Source: an uncultured Halioglobus sp. (GTDB lineage: Bacteria > Pseudomonadota > Gammaproteobacteria > Pseudomonadales > Halieaceae). Taken from it: a stretch of DNA of 7,770 bases. Below are positions 7,354-7,770 of the stretch, piece by piece (the first letter of the stretch is position 1; each line of letters opens with the position of its first letter). The notes beneath the pieces were generated by a model that was not told the DNA's origin, ran no database searches, and saw nothing but the letters and a program-made list of their open reading frames with translations. The position numbers and the translations under genes were made by a program. The stretch covers positions 1 to 7,770 of the forward strand of contig CAJQQW010000389.1 in assembly GCA_905480565.1 (NCBI GenBank), read 5' to 3'.

Positions 7354-7366
7354 CTTGCAGCCAAGG
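7353..7366. repeat. Second inverted repeat upstream of oxyR
   Basis: CCTTG (7353-7357) and CAAGG (7362-7366) pair around CAGC. It abuts the preceding dyad and shares base 7353, giving alternating CCTT/AAGG blocks at 7338, 7347, 7353 and 7363. Confidence 0.45.
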
Positions 7367-7370
7367 GCAC

Positions 7371-7380
7371 GGCTTAAGCC
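7371..7380. repeat. 10-bp palindrome at the oxyR start
   Basis: GGCTTAAGCC is perfectly self-complementary and ends one base before the oxyR ATG. A protein bound here, or a folded leader, could affect initiation. Ten-base palindromes are common by chance. Confidence 0.5.
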
Positions 7381-7381
7381 T

Positions 7382-7770
7382 ATGACATTAACAGAATTAC
7401 GCTACCTTGTGGCGCTGGCAGAGACAGGACATTTTCGCAGGGCCGCAGAGCAATGCAGTGTCAGCCAGCCTACCTTGAGTATCGCCATCAAAAAGCTGGA
7501 GTCAGAACTGGGGGTCATCCTGTTTGAACGGGCTCGTCACAAGGTTGCCACTACCCCTGCGGGAGAAGGGATTGTAGAGCAGGCGCGCTCAGTCCTGGAC
7601 GCAGTACAGGGTCTTTACGATCTGGCTGAACTGGGCAAGGATCCGTCGGGCAGCGTGCTCTCCGTAGGCGCAATTTATACGGTGGGGCCTTATCTGTTTC
7701 CCCGGATGGTCAGCGCTATGCAGGACTTGGCCCCCCAGATGCCTTTATACATAGAGGAAAGTTACACACA
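7382..7770 (+). CDS. oxyR: LysR-family peroxide sensor OxyR, 3' end beyond the window
   Basis: OxyR is a LysR-type transcription factor that is oxidised by hydrogen peroxide and activates antioxidant genes. The first 129 codons are present. The winged helix-turn-helix reads MTLTELRYLVALAETGHFRRAAEQCSVSQPTLS as consecutive segments within residues 1-33, followed by KKLESELGV (37-45). A linker helix follows, and the effector domain begins with VGAIYTVGPYLFP (95-107) and APQMPLYIEE (117-126). The VGAIYTVGPYLFP and PQMPLYIEE segments are characteristic of OxyR, particularly the Pseudomonas type, not of LysR regulators in general. The redox cysteines near 199 and 208 lie outside the window and cannot be checked. 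The ATG matches the family start. Only a weak AAGGG lies 14 nt upstream. It is divergent from the YeeZ-like gene across a 74-bp dyad-rich region. Confidence 0.92.
   Translation, partial: MTLTELRYLVALAETGHFRRAAEQCSVSQPTLSIAIKKLESELGVILFERARHKVATTPAGEGIVEQARSVLDAVQGLYDLAELGKDPSGSVLSVGAIYTVGPYLFPRMVSAMQDLAPQMPLYIEESYT

Overview
This is a chromosomal housekeeping segment of a gammaproteobacterium, moderately GC-rich by eye. The best guess at lineage is a Pseudomonas relative or a marine Cellvibrionales/Halieaceae-type organism. This rests on two things. First, the gene order crc-like, rph, yicC, gmk, rpoZ, spoT, ridA, ..., oxyR resembles the Pseudomonas arrangement and not the E. coli one, in which trmH and recG follow spoT. 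Second, the SpoT, Crc-like and OxyR proteins read most like their Pseudomonas counterparts. The genus cannot be fixed from the window alone.

Layout. 41-805 (+) encodes a Crc-like protein of the exonuclease III fold whose nuclease residues are largely replaced. It is convergent, with a 15-nt gap, to rph (RNase PH, minus strand, 1540-821). A 168-bp divergent region follows. From it runs the plus-strand cluster yicC (1709-2575), gmk (2622-3239), rpoZ (3442-3741), spoT (3792-5909) and ridA (GTG start, 5989-6372). A consensus -10 box lies in the 202-bp gmk-rpoZ gap. The 50-nt rpoZ-spoT gap is packed with inverted repeats. A strong rho-independent-type hairpin separates spoT from ridA. A minus-strand YeeZ-like Rossmann protein (7307-6405) converges on ridA and is divergent from oxyR (7382 onward), which runs off the right edge.

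How the genes work together. The segment combines RNA processing and decay (rph, yicC), GMP-to-GDP supply (gmk), the RNA polymerase omega subunit that forms part of a ppGpp site (rpoZ), ppGpp turnover (spoT), metabolite damage control (ridA), peroxide sensing (oxyR) and a probable post-transcriptional catabolite regulator (crc-like). The link between guanine nucleotides and the stringent response across gmk-rpoZ-spoT is well known in gammaproteobacteria.

I find no mobile element, CRISPR array, tRNA, rRNA or novel defence system. The points worth a second look are at small scale: a perfect 26-bp palindrome inside yicC, a hybrid E-x-K-D charge motif in the SpoT synthetase domain, competing hairpins and no clear Shine-Dalgarno sequence ahead of spoT, a terminator-like hairpin just upstream of ridA with almost no room for a promoter, and clustered dyads ahead of oxyR.
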